A DNA stretch of 37,395 nucleotides from Betaproteobacteria bacterium (GTDB lineage: Bacteria; Pseudomonadota; Gammaproteobacteria; Burkholderiales; Burkholderiaceae_F): the NCBI GenBank assembly GCA_005882215.1, contig VBCK01000130.1, forward strand, positions 1-37,395, in the 5' to 3' direction. Both the position numbers and the translations under genes were made by a program. This document shows, one piece after another, positions 34,015 to 37,395 of the stretch (its first letter is position 1; the number at the start of each line of letters is the position of its first letter). The notes beneath the pieces are model-generated. The model searched no databases. It worked only from the letters and a program-made list of their open reading frames with translations, and was not told the DNA's origin.

Positions 34015-37000
34015 TCAGAACTTCACGTTACCCATGACATATACCAGGCGACCTATCGGCGAATAGGTCGAGACGTCTGCGTTGTTGTCGGTGTAAGCCT
34101 GCGGAGCGAGCGGTGGCATCCGATTGGCAATGTTGTTGACGCCCATCGCGACGGCCCAGCCCTTGATCGGGCGGATCGTGCTGCTGGGCGTGTCATCGGT
34201 ATACGCGGCGCGCAGATCCCAGGTGATGTAGCTCGCGACGGGGAGCGCCTTCAGTGTTTTGCTGTTTTCGTAAACGATGCCGCCAGGGCCGATGTCGGTC
34301 ACCGAAGAAATGAACGTGTTGCCGAGCGTTACGTCGTATTTTTCAAGCTTCCAGTCGAGGGTCGAATAGAAGCGAACGCGTGGTACCGTGCCCTGGACGC
34401 CCGTGCCGCCGTTGGTGACGGTGCCCGCGTACTCATAGAACTTCTGGCCCGGCAAAGCCTGGAACTGGTAATGCAGGAAGATCGCGCCGGTCGTACCTAC
34501 CGTGAAGGTTCCAAGGCCGTGTGCCGGCAGTTCGTAGTCGACGCTGACGTTGATCGAGTCTTCCTTCACGCCGCCCAGATTGCGGAACTGGTCGATCGCG
34601 TACAGGTTCAAGGAGTTGCCGCCCCCGCGCAGGTACGCGCCCAGTGAGCCCGGCGTTCCGAAAGGCTGCGTCGCGCCGGCCGAGCCCGGGAAATTGCCAA
34701 AGCCGAGATTGTTGTAGAACGGCGAGGCCGATCCCAGCTGGTCGATGCTTTGCAGAATATTCGTGAAGCCGATCCCGCCCGGATAGCCCTGCTGGCGAAT
34801 GTCCGAAAAGTCGACCGTCGCGTTAAGCCCCGGCAGCGCTTGCGGCGAGATCGCAAAGCCGAGCGAATACGACTTCGCCTTGCTGGGTTCCAGCTTCGGG
34901 TTGTTGCCGTCCTCGCCGTTGATTTGGTCGCCGGCGATGCCGAACACGGACTGCACGACGCCAGGGCCGACGAGCCGCGTATCGGTTGGGCCATTCAAGG
35001 CAAAAAGCGTCGGAGCGGTAAACGATTTTGCGTAGGTTCCGCGAACCGTGACCTGCGGGTTGACCGGTTGCCAGCGGAAACCCACTTTTGGAACCACGGA
35101 GCCGCCCGCATCGCTGTAACGTTCGGCACGTGCCGCGCCGATCAAGTCGAACGCGTGCACGCCCGGCAGTTCCATGCTCGGGCTCGTCAGCGGCGCACGA
35201 AATTCCGCGAACGCGGCGCTGATGTGCCGACTGCCGCTGAACGGATCCGCAAAGGTGCCGCCGATCCAGCGCTGAGCAGTTGGACCCGTGTTGAGCCCAT
35301 TCGGGTCCGTTTGACCCGACAGGCTCTCGCGGCGGAAACTGGCACCGACCGCCACACGGAACTTGCCCGCGGGCAAACTAAAGGGTGCTCCGGCGACCTT
35401 GGCGTCGATCGACGCAAGGCGGCTGCCAGCGTTGATGACTTCGGTTCCAAAGAGATTGGCGAGCGATCCCGGAACTGCGCCGCTGGCGCGTGCAAACGGG
35501 TCGAGCGCGGGTTGGAGGACCAGGCCATTGTTTTCGCTGAACCCGGGCGCGACGAGACTATATTTGCCGCCTGCCGTCGGGTTGCCGTTGGCGTCGTAGC
35601 CACCGGCGATCGCGCGCGGGAGGTTCGGTTTGTAGATCAGATTCGTCTGCCGCTGGGTCAGCAGGCTTTGACTGTAGACATAGGCCGTCTCCCAATTCCA
35701 ACCCCACAGGTCGCCACGCAGGCCCGCAGTAACGCGCGTGCCTTCGGCCGTGTCATAGAACTGGTGCGGATAAGGCGTGTAGCCGACCTGGACCTGCGGA
35801 AACGCGGTCGTCAACGGGTTATACGGAGCTCCGGCGGGCACCGTCACCGAGGTCACAATCGGGATGAACTGCGTGAAGCTGTCGGTCTTCGATAACATGG
35901 CGTCGCCGAACGCCGTCAACTTCCCGCTTGGCTGCAGGTCGGTTTCGAAGGTCGCGACCAGCGAGTCCTGGTCCTGGCGCAGCAGCAGCGTCTGAAACGG
36001 CGACAAGTCGTAGGACGCCTGAACGCTTTTCGGGGTCGCCGGAATATAGGTGCCGTTGGCGATCAGCGCTGCGACCGAGCCTGCGGTTGCAGCGGTGCCC
36101 GTCGGGTTGGTGTCGCGCGGTGAACCGAGGCCGGGAGCCAGCAATGCGCCCGGGTTCAGTCCGTTCGCGCCAACCGCCCCGGGCACGGCCGCCGTGCGAC
36201 CGGCCAACGGTGAAGGCGACGAAAACGGACGCTGGTTCTGAAACAGCGGGTCGGTGTGCGAAACACTTCCAGTCAACGTAACCTTGACCCCTTTCAGGTC
36301 CGCGCCGCCGACGAAATAGACCGAGTTCTCGTTGTAATTGCCGTCGGCGAATCCGAGGCGGCTGCCGACCTCCAGGCCCTCGGTGTTCGATTTCAAGATG
36401 ATGTTAACTACGCCGCCGATGGCATCGGAACCGTAGATCGCCGACGCGCCGTCGGTCAGTACCTCGATGCGATCGATCGCCGCGGCCGGGATCTGATTGA
36501 CATCGACGAAATTCTTGCCGCCGATCGCATTGATGCCGCTGGTTGCGACGCGCCGGCCGTTGACGAGCACGAGCGTGTCGAGGTTGCGCAGCTGCACCTG
36601 CGATCCGCCCGCAGTGTTCTGATTGTTATTGTTGGCGTTGCTGTTGCCTGCATTGCTGCGGCCGGCAAAAGACGGCAGCGACTTGCGCAGCACCTCCAGC
36701 ACGTTGGAATTGACGCCTGCCCGATCGATCAGATCCGCCCCCAGCACGCTGACCGGAACCGCCACCTCGTCGGGAGCAGTCGGCAAGTTGGAGCCCGTGA
36801 CAACGACCGCTTCCAGCGCCGTGGGTTTCGTCGACTCCGCGGTGGCAGCGGCCACGGCCGCGGGCTGCGCTTGGGTCGACTCGGGGCTGGCGGCGGCCGG
36901 CGCCGCCGGCTGCGCTTGCGTCGATTCGGAGGTGGTGGCGGCCGGTGCCGCGGGCTGCGCTTGGGTCGACTCGGGGCTGGCGGCGGCCGGTGCCGCCGGC

Positions 37001-37116
37001 TGCGCAGCGTCAGTCTGCGCGAGCACAGGCGTCAGCGCGCCAATGCTGATGGTCGACGTGAGGATCAGCCCGGGTACCAGCGCCGCAGATCTTCTTTGCT
37101 TCTGGAGCTTCTTCAA
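34015..37116 (-). CDS. TonB-dependent outer-membrane receptor
   Basis: A 1033-residue receptor. After the signal peptide (to about ALTPVLAQ, residue 34) comes a low-complexity Ala/Pro/Gln repeat (38-97), then a TonB box-like EAVVVTGS and the plug. In the plug an Asn-rich run (NSNANNNNQNTAGG) precedes VQLRNLDTLVLVNGRRVATSG, and IDRIEVLTDGASAIYGSDAIGGVVNI is the classical plug motif. A beta-barrel of about 800 residues ends in the expected terminal phenylalanine (MGNVKF). I chose the TTG at 37116 because GGGGAG lies six bases upstream and the signal then starts MKKLQKQRR; a TTG at 37158 has no such site. The large size fits uptake of a siderophore, sugar or peptide, but the ligand is unknown. 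It leads the cluster that encodes its own TonB system. Confidence 0.92.
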   Translation of the reverse strand: MKKLQKQRRSAALVPGLILTSTISIGALTPVLAQTDAAQPAAPAAASPESTQAQPAAPAATTSESTQAQPAAPAAASPESTQAQPAAVAAATAESTKPTALEAVVVTGSNLPTAPDEVAVPVSVLGADLIDRAGVNSNVLEVLRKSLPSFAGRSNAGNSNANNNNQNTAGGSQVQLRNLDTLVLVNGRRVATSGINAIGGKNFVDVNQIPAAAIDRIEVLTDGASAIYGSDAIGGVVNIILKSNTEGLEVGSRLGFADGNYNENSVYFVGGADLKGVKVTLTGSVSHTDPLFQNQRPFSSPSPLAGRTAAVPGAVGANGLNPGALLAPGLGSPRDTNPTGTAATAGSVAALIANGTYIPATPKSVQASYDLSPFQTLLLRQDQDSLVATFETDLQPSGKLTAFGDAMLSKTDSFTQFIPIVTSVTVPAGAPYNPLTTAFPQVQVGYTPYPHQFYDTAEGTRVTAGLRGDLWGWNWETAYVYSQSLLTQRQTNLIYKPNLPRAIAGGYDANGNPTAGGKYSLVAPGFSENNGLVLQPALDPFARASGAVPGSLANLFGTEVINAGSRLASIDAKVAGAPFSLPAGKFRVAVGASFRRESLSGQTDPNGLNTGPTAQRWIGGTFADPFSGSRHISAAFAEFRAPLTSPSMELPGVHAFDLIGAARAERYSDAGGSVVPKVGFRWQPVNPQVTVRGTYAKSFTAPTLFALNGPTDTRLVGPGVVQSVFGIAGDQINGEDGNNPKLEPSKAKSYSLGFAISPQALPGLNATVDFSDIRQQGYPGGIGFTNILQSIDQLGSASPFYNNLGFGNFPGSAGATQPFGTPGSLGAYLRGGGNSLNLYAIDQFRNLGGVKEDSINVSVDYELPAHGLGTFTVGTTGAIFLHYQFQALPGQKFYEYAGTVTNGGTGVQGTVPRVRFYSTLDWKLEKYDVTLGNTFISSVTDIGPGGIVYENSKTLKALPVASYITWDLRAAYTDDTPSSTIRPIKGWAVAMGVNNIANRMPPLAPQAYTDNNADVSTYSPIGRLVYVMGNVKF
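36826..37005 (-). repeat. Four 45-bp tandem repeats in the receptor N-terminus
   Basis: Residues 38-97 of the receptor are four 15-residue units: AQPAAPAAASPESTQ, AQPAAPAATTSESTQ, AQPAAPAAASPESTQ and AQPAAVAAATAESTK. Units 1 and 3 are identical in protein. The repeat forms an extended spacer between signal peptide and TonB box, and its copy number may vary by slippage. Confidence 0.85.
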
Positions 37117-37395
37117 TTCTGTCTCCCCGTTGACTTGCTTCGTTGGCTTCTCGGCCAATCTTGCGGCGATCGACCTCTAATGCAGCGTCGCTGCGCCGCC
37201 GTATCGCCCGGTCACTGCTTGACCAGCACCCGCCGCGACCCAAGGTAATTCTCTGATGATGCCCGCGATGTGGAAATGCACGCATCGATCGCCCAGCATC
37301 GCGAGCAGATGAAGGACGACACGGCCAGGGCGGAAGCGGGCAAGGGTCAACATTTGGCCGGTCGACAAGTTACGCTCTCAAGACACTCAGATTGA
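37117..37395. other. Upstream region of the receptor gene, no supported gene
   Basis: About 280 bases to the window edge. It should hold the promoter of the TonB-receptor cluster. No clear Fur box and no convincing -35/-10 pair was found by eye. A 39-codon plus-strand ORF (37276-37395) ends exactly at the window edge but has no recognisable product. Confidence 0.3.

Noticed and set aside
37276-37395. 39-codon plus-strand ORF ending at the window edge
   Set aside because: No recognised motif, no clear ribosome binding site, and it lies in the expected promoter region of the receptor gene.

Overview
This is a G+C-rich proteobacterial chromosome segment. The gene content points to a betaproteobacterium, probably of the Burkholderiales, but no rRNA or other marker gene is present to prove it. 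Twenty-five intact protein genes, one decayed toxin gene and several structured non-coding sites can be supported. No tRNA, rRNA, CRISPR array, insertion sequence or phage gene was seen.

Layout. (1) 1-9349: a decayed ParE-type toxin gene (182-358), then a tightly packed minus-strand operon fdnG-fdnH-fdnI-fdhE-selA-selB. It encodes a membrane-bound, selenocysteine-containing formate dehydrogenase-N, its assembly factor, and two of the selenocysteine insertion factors. fdnG is split by an in-frame TGA (8762-8764), followed at the usual distance by a bacterial SECIS hairpin with a bulged U, so it is read as one 1021-residue selenoprotein (Sec196). tRNA-Sec (selC) and selD are not in the window. 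(2) 9612-14680: cfa (cyclopropane fatty acid synthase), a convergent exported dienelactone-hydrolase-like enzyme, and a divergent overlapping set amrB-amrS-pcm (MEMO-like protein, radical SAM enzyme, isoaspartyl methyltransferase with a signal-like N-terminus). (3) 14986-19506: a hybrid sensor kinase with a complete phosphorelay (HisKA, ATPase, two receivers, HPt), then a REC-GGDEF-EAL protein. Together they look like a stimulus-to-c-di-GMP circuit. (4) 24536-19503: a minus-strand run of a sulfite-oxidase-like molybdoprotein, an FAD/NAD(P) reductase, a thiolase, an MFS transporter and a pirin. A ferritin-like/VIT1 fusion gene lies divergent to it (24648-25775). (5) 30080-25801: a two-gene RND efflux system (adaptor and pump) without an outer-membrane channel gene. 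(6) 37116-30300: a TonB-dependent receptor followed by tonB, exbB, two exbD genes and a TPR protein, an apparently complete energised outer-membrane uptake unit.

The genes suggest a respiratory organism that can oxidise formate at the periplasmic face, signals through c-di-GMP, and imports a large substrate through its own TonB system. The best-supported unusual features are the selenocysteine recoding site; short leader ORFs overlapping the starts of fdnG and tonB; an AmmeMemoRadiSam pair without its AMMECR1 partner but coupled to a possibly exported Pcm; and a 97-nt nested inverted repeat between the TonB and RND operons. I do not see a clearly new multi-gene system. The least explained gene groupings are amrB-amrS-pcm and the molybdoprotein/reductase/thiolase run.
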